A DNA stretch of 64,000 nt, from assembly GCA_029309925.1 (NCBI GenBank), contig JARKND010000001.1:2542001-2606000 (forward strand), written 5' to 3'. The DNA is from Fulvivirgaceae bacterium JP3-4. Its GTDB lineage: Bacteria; Bacteroidota; Bacteroidia; Cytophagales; Cyclobacteriaceae. Below, in pieces: positions 53,443 to 61,705 of this stretch. The notes beneath the pieces were generated by a model that saw nothing but the letters and a program-made list of their open reading frames with translations, was not told where the DNA came from and did no database searches. Within the stretch, counting starts at the first letter, position 1. Each line of letters opens with the position of its first letter. The translations under genes were made by a program, and so were the position numbers.

Positions 53443-53928
53443 ATGGAAAAAACGAACAGCATTGGGTTAGAAGTTTCCCAGACAAAAACGCTTGCAACCA
53501 ACCTGAACGCCTTGCTGGCGAACTATCAGATTTTCTATCAGAATGTCAGGGGTTTTCATTGGAATATCCGTGGTGATAAATTCTTTGAACTGCATGCAAA
53601 GTTCGAGGAACTTTACACTGATGCCCTTGTGAAGATCGATGAGATCGCAGAACGCATTCTCACCATTGGGTTCACACCGCTTCATTCTTTCTCTGATTAT
53701 CTCAAGACTTCTGAGATCAAAGAGAACGTAGGCGTCTCAGACGGTGTGAAAGCAGTTGAGGCAGTTCTTGAGAGTTTCAAAATACTGCTGATGAAGGAGC
53801 GCGAGTTGCTGAAGATTGCGCAGGATGCTGACGATGAGGGCACTGGCGCGTTGATGAGCGATTACATTCGCGAGCAGGAGAAGAGTGTCTGGATGTACAA
53901 TTCATTTTTAGGAAAACGTTCTAATTGA
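53443..53928 (+). CDS. dps: Dps-family ferritin-like protein
   Basis: A 161-residue four-helix protein that forms 12-subunit shells, oxidises and stores iron with hydrogen peroxide and protects DNA. The iron site shared by two subunits is complete: His39 (FHWNIRG), His51, Asp66 and Glu70 (KIDEIAE), with the same spacing as in Listeria Dps (12, 15, 4). It lacks the long Lys-rich tail that binds DNA in E. coli. It is expected to be induced in oxidative stress or stationary phase. It stands alone between the caspase gene and tRNA-Asp. Confidence 0.93.
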   Translation: MEKTNSIGLEVSQTKTLATNLNALLANYQIFYQNVRGFHWNIRGDKFFELHAKFEELYTDALVKIDEIAERILTIGFTPLHSFSDYLKTSEIKENVGVSDGVKAVEAVLESFKILLMKERELLKIAQDADDEGTGALMSDYIREQEKSVWMYNSFLGKRSN

Positions 53929-53965
53929 TATAGCCGTTTCGCTGATAAAATTAATTTGCGTTTTT

Positions 53966-53996
53966 TTTGCAGAAAAGGGCAGTAAACCTATATTTG
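53966..53996 (+). promoter_or_regulatory. Consensus sigma-A promoter of tRNA-Asp
   Basis: TTTG (53966-53969), 19 bases, TATATTTG (53989-53996) followed by C: a full match to the Bacteroidota consensus. The transcript would start near 54003, leaving a leader of about 50 bases. Confidence 0.8.
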
Positions 53997-54053
53997 CACC
54001 TCGATTTACAACAGGGCGGCAAGAGATTGCAGTCTTTAGCAAGTCGTAGTAAT

Positions 54054-54127
54054 GGTCCGGTAGTTCAGCTGGTTAGAATACGTGCCTGTCACGCACGGGG
54101 TCGCGGGTTCGAGTCCCGTCCGGACCG
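54054..54127 (+). tRNA. tRNA-Asp (GTC)
   Basis: 74 bases that fold as a complete cloverleaf: acceptor GGTCCGG with CCGGACC, discriminator G, T-loop GGTTCGAGTC, and anticodon loop CTGTCAC with anticodon GTC between CGTGC and GCACG. CCA is not encoded. A consensus promoter lies 58 bases upstream and a strong terminator directly follows. Confidence 0.97.
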
Positions 54128-54134
54128 CTGAATG

Positions 54135-54169
54135 AAAAGCCTCAAATCTGTCCGATTTGAGGCTTTTTT
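54135..54169 (+). terminator. Intrinsic terminator of tRNA-Asp
   Basis: AAAAGCCTCAAATC (54135-54148) pairs fully with GATTTGAGGCTTTT (54154-54167), with a T-run to 54169. It is 7 bases after the tRNA. Confidence 0.92.
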
Positions 54170-54308
54170 CGTTTTGGAATACATCACGACACGAACTTGT
54201 CAGTTGCTCAGGGTCGGACCTGATAACTCGATTAAACTCATCATGAATAAAATTCATTTGTTGCCGCAAAGACATATTAAACCGAATCAAGTTTACCTGT
54301 GATCTTTC

Positions 54309-55184
54309 TCACAGGCTCACAATCGCCTGATACGCACTGTTCACAACCTCCGTCATCTTCGGGAAATCAAGTGTCTCAATTGTGTCGCTCTTCCGATGAT
54401 AATTCGGGTTTCGGACGAACGATGTATCGTTGATCATCAGTGCCGGGTAATTGAACTGCCAGTAATTACGGTGATCGGATAGACCGGCCAGATCGTTGCT
54501 TCCCGGAAAGCTTATGACCTGCACATCGATGCCCGAGTCTTTCGCCATGAGGCGGTGAAACTTTTCATTGAATGCCTTGTATTGTTCGATACCCACAACC
54601 ACAATAAAGTTCGCGGTGGATGGATAGATCTCTGCAAGTTCAGATGATGGGTACTGCTGCGAGTTTGGCTTATCTGAAAAGTACCCGATCATTTCGAGGC
54701 AGACCATTCCTATGACCTCACGCTTTGCATCGTGCAATGATTTTGCATGTACATAGCTTCCCATTTCTTTTGAAGCGAAAAACGGAGGTTCCTCGAGGCA
54801 ATACGCTACAAAATCTATCCGGTAGTCGACCTTTGGTTTATGTTTGAATACGAGGTGCGCCAATTCCAGCAATCCAGCTACAGCGCTCGCATTGTCGTCC
54901 GCTCCAGGCTGATCGCCACAGACATCATAATGCGCACCGACAACGAGTGTCTTGCTTGCAGAAGCATTGTATGATAAGATGATGTTTTCGAATTCCTTCC
55001 CTCCTGCTTTCCAGCGTTGCTCTTTAGGGTCACCACCGGTCGCAGCAAACTGCCCTTGTATATAGGCCGAAGCGTGCGCGAGCGATTGCGGGTTCTGATA
55101 ATTCCTGGGTGGATTAATTGTCGTGAAAAATTTCACGTGGTTATACAGTCTCTGTTCATCCGCCCATCTTTTGTTTCCGGTCAT
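54309..55184 (-). CDS. M28-family zinc peptidase
   Basis: A 291-residue protein of the M28 aminopeptidase fold. The metal ligands are seen in order: His and Asp in GAHYDVCGDQPGADDNASAV, the catalytic Glu pair in YCLEEPPFF, Glu in CLEMIGYFSD, and a late His in LSDHRNYWQF. It should remove N-terminal residues from peptides with two zinc ions. No signal peptide is seen at the ATG at 55184, so it is probably cytoplasmic, which is less usual for M28. It lies upstream of no clear partner. Confidence 0.88.
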   Translation of the reverse strand: MTGNKRWADEQRLYNHVKFFTTINPPRNYQNPQSLAHASAYIQGQFAATGGDPKEQRWKAGGKEFENIILSYNASASKTLVVGAHYDVCGDQPGADDNASAVAGLLELAHLVFKHKPKVDYRIDFVAYCLEEPPFFASKEMGSYVHAKSLHDAKREVIGMVCLEMIGYFSDKPNSQQYPSSELAEIYPSTANFIVVVGIEQYKAFNEKFHRLMAKDSGIDVQVISFPGSNDLAGLSDHRNYWQFNYPALMINDTSFVRNPNYHRKSDTIETLDFPKMTEVVNSAYQAIVSL

Positions 55185-55276
55185 GATCGTTTAGTAATAA
55201 TGGAGATGTTACAACGTTGAAGTTAATCGCAAAGAAATCGTAAACAAACTGTAGCGATAACCGTGTTAAAGGACCG

Positions 55277-56440
55277 TTATTTTGCCTGGACATTGAAACG
55301 ACTGACTGCGCCCACCCTTGTATTACTGCTATATGGGAAGTAATTTTTAAAGCGATTGATCGGATCTTCAAAAAAGTGCCACGAGAGGGATGCCAACGCC
55401 AGCAGCAAACAAAGGTTAATCGACAACACAACTCCCGTGCTGAGCGTCAATCCTGCTCTGGTCAATAGCCAATACGTTGCGCCAGGTATGAAGAAGTGAA
55501 ACAAATAGATGCCATAACTGATTTTGCCAGGATATGTTACGAAACGCGATTGCAGTACGCTGCCAAGGCGTCCGTCAAATCCATTTACGAAAAGAATCAG
55601 AACTCCAACCAGGGTTGGAACGAGCAATAGTCGTGAAATGAAAACACCGTACCAGTCGTATTCCGGAGGGACTGATCCGAAAAGATTAAACACAAGAAAT
55701 GACAGCCCGCATACGATCGCAGCCTTCTTCAGAATGCCGAGGCCAGCCTCACGTATGGCGGAGGATGCATAAACTGATCTCAGATAAGCGAGAAGCGCAC
55801 CGCCCGAGAGGCAATCCAACGAAGAGACTGGCAAAACTGTGACGGTTACATCATTTTGCTTAAGAATGAACATAGCGATGTATCTGAACACCGGAGCGAT
55901 ACAAATGCAGCAAGTAATGAACTGCAGCAGAAAACGCTTAGGCAAGAACAACATTGCAAGTGGCCAGAACAGATAAAATTGTTCTTCAACTGCCAGCGAC
56001 CAAAAATGCGAAACATCGCCAAGATACTCGCCTCTCAAAGCGAACAAGAGATTGCTCAGGTAGCTGACATGCCATTTCCACGATGTAAGTACATCTTCAT
56101 GACGCAATAAGAGAGCGATGACGATGGTGGCATAGTATGCGGGAAATATTCTAAAAAAGCGCCTGATGTAAAAGTTTCGTGCAATGCGCGTTTTAGGAAA
56201 TTGAAGTTGTTCAGTCCGGTGTCGCTCCTGCAATAGTATGCCGGTGATCAGGAATCCGCTGATCACAAAGAACATTTTGACGCCAACTTCACCATTGAAC
56301 CAGAATATATTATCAGACCATAGGTTAGCGTGATATCCCGCCCAGTGTGAAAAAATTACCATAATGACCGAAATACCGCGAAGCGCATCCAGTTGGATCA
56401 AGTAATTATTCTTTTCATCCGGCAAAGAAGCAGACATCAT
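55277..56440 (-). CDS. Acyltransferase family 3 (OafA/YrhL-like) membrane protein
   Basis: A 387-residue protein with about ten membrane helices. The family start is IQLDALRGISVIMVIFSHW with the conserved His; GVKMFFVISGFLITGILLQE and HFWSLAVEEQFYLFWPL follow. It adds acetyl or other acyl groups to cell-surface sugars such as O-antigen or exopolysaccharide. I chose the ATG at 56440 (MMSASLPDEKN) over the TTG at 56557 because the added part has no family features and crosses the promoter of the divergent gene. It has no C-terminal SGNH domain. Confidence 0.88.
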   Translation of the reverse strand: MMSASLPDEKNNYLIQLDALRGISVIMVIFSHWAGYHANLWSDNIFWFNGEVGVKMFFVISGFLITGILLQERHRTEQLQFPKTRIARNFYIRRFFRIFPAYYATIVIALLLRHEDVLTSWKWHVSYLSNLLFALRGEYLGDVSHFWSLAVEEQFYLFWPLAMLFLPKRFLLQFITCCICIAPVFRYIAMFILKQNDVTVTVLPVSSLDCLSGGALLAYLRSVYASSAIREAGLGILKKAAIVCGLSFLVFNLFGSVPPEYDWYGVFISRLLLVPTLVGVLILFVNGFDGRLGSVLQSRFVTYPGKISYGIYLFHFFIPGATYWLLTRAGLTLSTGVVLSINLCLLLALASLSWHFFEDPINRFKNYFPYSSNTRVGAVSRFNVQAK

Positions 56441-56571
56441 TCGAATTGTTCTGGAATTAGGAAGAGGCCACCGAACCAACCGACAATTCTTGTTCCAGCC
56501 CCTTGGCATGCCCACACTTCCACCGTAAAAGTCGAGATCAATATAAAACGGAAACAATTTTTACCTCCTTG

Positions 56572-56607
56572 GATCGTTTGCTAAACGATCTCCGTATCTT
56601 ATTTTTA
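56572..56607 (+). promoter_or_regulatory. Promoter with overlapping perfect palindrome
   Basis: TTTG (56577-56580), 19 bases, TATTTTTA (56600-56607), near consensus. The perfect palindrome GATCGTTT (56572-56579), 3 bases, AAACGATC (56583-56590) covers the -33 box, as a repressor site would. The next gene starts at 56620. Confidence 0.5.
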
Positions 56608-56619
56608 TTACGAGCCGCT

Positions 56620-57147
56620 ATGAAGACCCTCTTTCAAACCTGGCTTTTAACGTGCTTGCTTTACCTGCAAGCGAACCATACAGCTTTTGCTCAGGCAGAG
56701 CCTGGAAATCATTTTGACGTCAATGTCTCACTGTCCAGCACGGATGCGCTGAGCATCGGTATGCGCTACAGCTTTGGACAAAATGATCTCGGTATAAACA
56801 TTGGTTGTGGGTTGCCCAGGAGACATGCCGTGTTAGTGATCCCATCCATTTCCTATTACCGGCACCTTTGGGGTAAATCGAAATACACTGAAGTAATGCC
56901 CTGGTATCTTAAAGCTGCCGGACATTTCACTTACTCAGAGTCTGAACTTACACGCGGAAATATTTCTGACACACGCAGAGCCGGAGCACGACTTTATCTC
57001 GGCCGTGATTTTAATCTTTCATCAAGGCTCGTTTTCAGTACCGCCATCGGACCGATCTTGATAGTCTTTGAAGAATTCTATAACAATCACATCATCAGAA
57101 ACCGGATGACAGCCGGAACAGACCTGATGATTTTTTATCGGCTTTAA
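56620..57147 (+). CDS. Hypothetical exported protein, probable small outer-membrane barrel
   Basis: A 175-residue protein with a signal peptide (MKTLFQTWLLTCLLYLQANH ... AFAQA). The mature part is a series of strands with polar-nonpolar alternation (DVNVSLSSTDALSIGMRYSF, DLGINIGCGLPRR, RAGARLYLGRDFNLSS) and ends in DLMIFYRL, like an outer-membrane beta-signal. The ATG at 56620 starts 13 bases after a near-consensus promoter; the longer frame from 56503 is excluded by that. The role is unknown. It is divergent from the acyltransferase gene. Confidence 0.65.
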   Translation: MKTLFQTWLLTCLLYLQANHTAFAQAEPGNHFDVNVSLSSTDALSIGMRYSFGQNDLGINIGCGLPRRHAVLVIPSISYYRHLWGKSKYTEVMPWYLKAAGHFTYSESELTRGNISDTRRAGARLYLGRDFNLSSRLVFSTAIGPILIVFEEFYNNHIIRNRMTAGTDLMIFYRL

Positions 57148-57205
57148 TTTTCGATCTCGACAATCTGCATCGCCCGATACCCATCACCCCTCACATTTCC
57201 CCGAC

Positions 57206-59410
57206 TCACAAATTCAACCACCATGTCATCTTCACCACCACTCCTCTGTTCTTCACCTTCAAGTCGGTTGATGCATAATTATCAGTGTAGACGATGAACA
57301 AATCCGACATTGGCTTGAACCGCCATTGAAATCTGCTGTTGATATTGAAATTCTCTGCCTGCGTGTTGTATTGGAGGAAAGTTGTCCACCACATGTTGTT
57401 GCGCAGACTGATTTCAGCACGTGGACAGAGGAGACGAAAAGTCGCGCTTCCGTATTCGCCCGGCAGCACGATATCGTTTTGCAAGTAGCTTACACCAAAC
57501 ACGCCCCATGGCTGCCTTCGGAAGTTCAAGGTGGCACCATACTCAAGGCGCTTGCCGTTGTAAAAGTTTCCATAACTTACACTCACAGCTCCATTCAGTG
57601 CCTTCCTTGAATCCGTCTTATACCTAGCGGTGTATTGTGTAAATGAATAATTGGCAACCGGGATGGGTGTTCCCGAATCGATGATATCTGCAGCGAAAGG
57701 AAGTGTAACGTTTGTCGTTGATGCATCAATGAAGAGTTCGGCCGTGTTCTTTAATGAGACTGTAACATTCACCGATGTATTTCGCTCAAGAAATTTACCA
57801 TTGCTGCGATAGTTGATCACACTCCACGTGTTCGGCTCAATCATATTAATCAACTCCGAATTCTTCGGATACCACAAAATTCCGAACCACGGATTGACCG
57901 AGTAATGCCCGATGCGCACAGTGGTATCGTTTATCGCATCGTAGTTGTAAAGTCGTGGAATGAATCCAAGATCGTTGATATAGTTCTGTCCCACCTTCTC
58001 GAGCGCAGAGCCGACATAGAACGTTTTGGTCAGGTAATTGAACTGCCCGCTGACATACTGGTTTTCACGAAGGCGTTCGGGAGTTTGCGATCCATGACCG
58101 CGGAGTGAGGTACTCAATTTGCCATTCTGCGATATGTATTGCAGTTCCGCTCCGTACGTCCGGTTAAAGTCAGCCTGCGTATCTCCTTCCAGCTTTCGCG
58201 TAGTCTGCCGGTTTGCGCCAAAAATTTTCAGGTTTGATCGGCCAAAAACCTGTTGCTGTGCCGACATCACCAGGAAATTGTTTGCCGACAGGCTGTCCGT
58301 TGCTTTCGTTTGGATATCCATCACTCCAACACGCAGCGTTTTAGTTGCGTTACCGCTTAACCTTGCTCCTGCCTGTATGGGCACCGCCTCGCCTTCGTGC
58401 AAACCTATTCTTCTGGAAAAAAAAGGCTGCACCATCCACGAGCCGAAGTTTGAAAACAGGTCAGCATTCTCCAGGAAGAAATTCCTGCGCTCGGGGAATA
58501 ACAGTGAGAAGCGGGTGACATTTGTCATTTGTCTGTCAACTTCAACGTTGCTGAAATCCGGATTAATGGTTACATCCAGGTTGAGTGAAGAGCTTAGCGC
58601 CACCTTCATGTCAAGGCCACCGTTGACATCGCCATTGGCTGTTTCCCCTTCTTCGTGATTACGTTCAATGCCAGCCGAGAGGTACGGGAGTAGTGTGATG
58701 TTGCTTTTGTCGGCATCAAACGATTCCTCCCATTGCAACATGCCCATATTGGCTGGGTCGGTCCCGTTCAATTGTAAAGGCACAGGTGACCACGTTGAAA
58801 ACACATTTGCTTTCATGTCGCTTCGGATAAAATTAAGTCCCCATTCGGAAGTTGTGTTCTTGAAACGCAAAGCAGTGAACGGAATAGCAATCTCGGCTGT
58901 CCAGAACTCATCATAGATCTTCGTTGCTGAAAACCATTTGTTATCCCAGTTTTCATTGAGACGCGCCCACGTTCCGATCAGGTTGACAGCGCCTTCGAGC
59001 TGTGCTCCTGCGGGATTCACACCAAAAAGAAACCCATTCGTATGCTGATGGATCGGATCAATCACAACCGAGAAAGCCTCACTGGTCCAGAATGCTTCCA
59101 GCTGATCTCTTTTCAATGTCTGAATAACAAGGTCTTCACGCTTCTGATAGTTTTTGGCAGCCACATAAAGAAATTGCTCGTTGAAGATGATCTTCACCTC
59201 TGTTTGCACGCGGGCGTAACCGGTATCGCTTGGCCACTTATTAAAAAAAGGTGAGAGTTGTCTGGCGATTGCCCAGGCCTCTTCGTTCAGCTCTCCATCA
59301 ATCTGGATAACAGACGAAGCCCTGGTCACAGTTGCAAGAGGCTTGGTGCGTGACTGAGCAAAGACCGATTCCGCAGTCAATAAAAAGGCCAGGATCAGGA
59401 AGGTTTTCAT
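57206..59410 (-). CDS. DUF5916 protein with CBM9-like domain
   Basis: A 734-residue exported protein. The ATG at 59410 starts the signal peptide (MKTFLILAFLLTAESVFAQ). Residues of about 30-230 form a carbohydrate-binding family 9-like domain (IQIDGELNEEAWAIARQLS, FLYVAAKNYQKREDL, TAEIAIPFTALRF), and the rest is the DUF5916 region, an outer-membrane-type barrel with many aromatic girdle residues (FSLLFPERRNFFLENADLFS, FFSRRIGLHEGEAVPIQAGA) ending VKMTWWLNL. It is common in Bacteroidota and probably binds or passes glycans or other polymers at the surface. Confidence 0.88.
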   Translation of the reverse strand: MKTFLILAFLLTAESVFAQSRTKPLATVTRASSVIQIDGELNEEAWAIARQLSPFFNKWPSDTGYARVQTEVKIIFNEQFLYVAAKNYQKREDLVIQTLKRDQLEAFWTSEAFSVVIDPIHQHTNGFLFGVNPAGAQLEGAVNLIGTWARLNENWDNKWFSATKIYDEFWTAEIAIPFTALRFKNTTSEWGLNFIRSDMKANVFSTWSPVPLQLNGTDPANMGMLQWEESFDADKSNITLLPYLSAGIERNHEEGETANGDVNGGLDMKVALSSSLNLDVTINPDFSNVEVDRQMTNVTRFSLLFPERRNFFLENADLFSNFGSWMVQPFFSRRIGLHEGEAVPIQAGARLSGNATKTLRVGVMDIQTKATDSLSANNFLVMSAQQQVFGRSNLKIFGANRQTTRKLEGDTQADFNRTYGAELQYISQNGKLSTSLRGHGSQTPERLRENQYVSGQFNYLTKTFYVGSALEKVGQNYINDLGFIPRLYNYDAINDTTVRIGHYSVNPWFGILWYPKNSELINMIEPNTWSVINYRSNGKFLERNTSVNVTVSLKNTAELFIDASTTNVTLPFAADIIDSGTPIPVANYSFTQYTARYKTDSRKALNGAVSVSYGNFYNGKRLEYGATLNFRRQPWGVFGVSYLQNDIVLPGEYGSATFRLLCPRAEISLRNNMWWTTFLQYNTQAENFNINSRFQWRFKPMSDLFIVYTDNYASTDLKVKNRGVVVKMTWWLNL

Positions 59411-59650
59411 AGTAGCGTGGAATGATTTAATCACGCTTACGCTAGCGTTGCCGGCCCTTTTCACCTTCATGCCGGATGCGTATGAATGGTGATTAGAAAC
59501 GACTCTGCGTCTGTCGAAAGCATTTGGTCTTGTCTGCTTCGCTGCTGGTCTTGTTCAAGCGGTAATCCGTTTGAGGTCGCATCTGTATATCGGAATAGTC
59601 CGTACCTTTGAAAACCCTTGTCTATAATTGTTCGAAGTTAACGTGAGACG

Positions 59651-60688
59651 GTGAAGCAAAAACTCGATTGGATACTCGGAAACAGACTGTTGCAGCATGT
59701 TTTGTTTTGGGTTGCACATGTAGTGTTCTATGGAACCTTGTATGGAAGCTTTCAGGACAATTATGCTCAAACCTACACTGAAGAGCTGATCTACCTTCCC
59801 GTGAAGATGGCGTTCACTTACTTCACGCTATACTTCCTGCTGCAGAAATACCTGCTACGCGGTGAATACCTCGCTTTTTTTTCATGGTTCGTTGCAGCAT
59901 CCTTTGTGGCCGGCACGATTCAGCGCTATGTCGCTTTTTCCATTCATTATCCTCTTTACTATCCGGAGTGGCTATCAGAACCTTTCTTCTGGTTCCCGAA
60001 AATTGTGAAGACGTTCGCAGCGATCTATCCAGTCGTGTTTGCTGCGGTCTCTGTCAAGCTCCTGAAATACTGGTATACCAACCAGAAAGCTCAACAGGTT
60101 CTCACCGAGGAAAAACTGCAGGCTGAATTGAAATTCCTGAAGACACAGATCCATCCGCACTTCCTCTTCAACACCCTCAACAATCTTTACGCGCTGACGC
60201 TGAAGAAAAGTGACAAGGCTCCTGAGACTGTACTGAAACTTTCTGAGCTGATCAATTATATGCTCTACGAATGCCGGAGTGATGAGGTGCCACTGAGCAG
60301 GGAGATCAAATTCATCCGCAATTATATAGACATTGAAAAAATGCGATATGGCGATAAGCTCGACATCGATCTGAGGGCTACCGGGGATGTCGGTGACCGC
60401 ATGATCGCTCCGCTGATATTGCTGCCTTTCGTGGAGAACTGTTTCAAACACGGTGCGAGTGAGAACCTGCAGCAGTCATGGGTAAAAGTTTCCATCGACT
60501 CTCATGCAGACCACGTGGTGATAAAAGTTGAGAACAGCAAATCAGGTGAAAACGGTGTGAAGCGCGAAGAAGGAATCGGCATCACAAACGTAAAAAGACG
60601 CCTTGACCTGCTCTATCCGAACAGGCACGAGCTGAAGATAATGAATGGAGAGGAGACGTATCTGGTGATATTGTCGATCAGGGGCTAG
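59651..60688 (+). CDS. LytS-type sensor histidine kinase
   Basis: A 345-residue membrane kinase of the His_kinase (LytS/YehU) family. Four membrane helices are in the first 140 residues, then a short coiled coil (QVLTEEKLQAELKFLKTQ), the phosphorylated His170 in IHPHFLFNTLNNLY, and a HATPase domain with LLPFVENCFKHG and GIGITNVKRRLDLLY. It starts at GTG 59651: a stop at 59639-59641 closes the frame upstream and no other start lies before the first helix. The LytTR regulator at 60998 on the same strand is its partner. Confidence 0.92.
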   Translation: MKQKLDWILGNRLLQHVLFWVAHVVFYGTLYGSFQDNYAQTYTEELIYLPVKMAFTYFTLYFLLQKYLLRGEYLAFFSWFVAASFVAGTIQRYVAFSIHYPLYYPEWLSEPFFWFPKIVKTFAAIYPVVFAAVSVKLLKYWYTNQKAQQVLTEEKLQAELKFLKTQIHPHFLFNTLNNLYALTLKKSDKAPETVLKLSELINYMLYECRSDEVPLSREIKFIRNYIDIEKMRYGDKLDIDLRATGDVGDRMIAPLILLPFVENCFKHGASENLQQSWVKVSIDSHADHVVIKVENSKSGENGVKREEGIGITNVKRRLDLLYPNRHELKIMNGEETYLVILSIRG

Positions 60689-60997
60689 TGGAAAAAAATA
60701 ACAAATGATCAATGATCAAAATTCAAATGGTGCAGACTAATTGGTAAGAGGGATCTTCGGAGGGTGGGTAAAGGCAGTCGACAATTTTACGCCAGGAGTC
60801 CGTGTACAGTGTTCCGTTTGATTTTTGATTTTTGGTTATTGGAGCTTCATGTAACGCCACCCGCAAATTAAGGCTTAAAATCCGTGCACAGGTCATTGTT
60901 TGATATTTGATTATTGGTGATTGGTGCTTTCTTCTTTAACAATTCGTTAAGAAAACTATTTCACACTTATCCGTTACTTCGAATAAACCAGCGTCTT
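60689..60997. other. Gap between kinase and regulator with two imperfect direct repeats
   Basis: Two 49-base units at 60799-60847 and 60881-60929, 82 bases apart, share about 38 of 49 positions; both start TCCGTG and contain TTTGATnTTTGATT runs followed by TGG words. No gene is seen. A low-complexity AATGATCAATGATCAAAATT-like run lies at about 60703-60725. Confidence 0.55.
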
Positions 60998-61705
60998 ATG
61001 AAATGTATCATTGTTGATGACGAGCCTTTGGCCATCGAGATTATGGAAAACTATGTTGGCAAGGTTGAGCAGCTGCGGCTGGAGGGCGCATTTCGCAATG
61101 CAGTATCTGCCTTTACGTTCCTGCAGCAGCACCCGGTCGACCTGATCTTCCTCGACATTCAAATGCCGAAACTCTCGGGTATCGATTTTTTAAAAACGCT
61201 GAAAAATCCTCCAAGGGTGATCATTACAACTGCGTACCGTGATTACGCGCTGGATGGATTTGAATTGGAGGTTACCGATTACCTTTTGAAACCTATCCCC
61301 TTCGACAGGTTTCTCAAAGCCGTTGGAAAGGTCTTACATCAACCGCTTGGACAACCATTCACAACAGGGATGAAGCAGGATGCCAATGACAATTACGTTT
61401 ACTTCAAGGTCGATAAGAAGATGATCAAAGTGCGGATGTCAGAGATCCTGTACATCGAGAGCATCAAAGATTACGTGAAGGTGAAGACAGCTGAAAAGGA
61501 AATTGTGACACAACAGAAGATCAGTTACCTGGAAGAAAGTCTCCCTAAAGAAAACTTCCTGCGGATTCACCGTTCATTTATCGTCAATCGCGAAAAGATC
61601 GATGCTTACTCTGCCACCGACATGGAGATCGGAAAATTCCACATTCCTATCGGGCGAAATTACAAGAATGATGTCATGAAGCTTTTGGGGAAGAATATCT
61701 TTTAG
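60998..61705 (+). CDS. LytTR-family response regulator
   Basis: A 235-residue protein. The receiver has Asp7/Asp8, phosphoacceptor Asp53 (LIFLDIQMPKLSG), Thr in IITTAYRDYALDGF and Lys in YLLKPIPFDRF. The C-terminal LytTR DNA-binding domain is at about 135-235 (DKKMIKVRMSEILYIESIKD, YVKVKTAEKEIVTQQ, FLRIHRSFIVNREKI). The ATG at 60998 (MKCIIVDDEP) is clear; the upstream frame to 60914 runs through the low-complexity gap. It is the partner of the LytS-type kinase. Its stop overlaps the stop of the OmpA-like gene by 4 bases. Confidence 0.94.
   Translation: MKCIIVDDEPLAIEIMENYVGKVEQLRLEGAFRNAVSAFTFLQQHPVDLIFLDIQMPKLSGIDFLKTLKNPPRVIITTAYRDYALDGFELEVTDYLLKPIPFDRFLKAVGKVLHQPLGQPFTTGMKQDANDNYVYFKVDKKMIKVRMSEILYIESIKDYVKVKTAEKEIVTQQKISYLEESLPKENFLRIHRSFIVNREKIDAYSATDMEIGKFHIPIGRNYKNDVMKLLGKNIF

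Noticed and set aside
54036-54290. An 84-codon minus-strand frame across tRNA-Asp whose product contains RTGLEPATPCVTGTYSN
   Set aside because: This is the translation of the tRNA's opposite strand, a well-known false protein in databases. The tRNA and its terminator explain the sequence.
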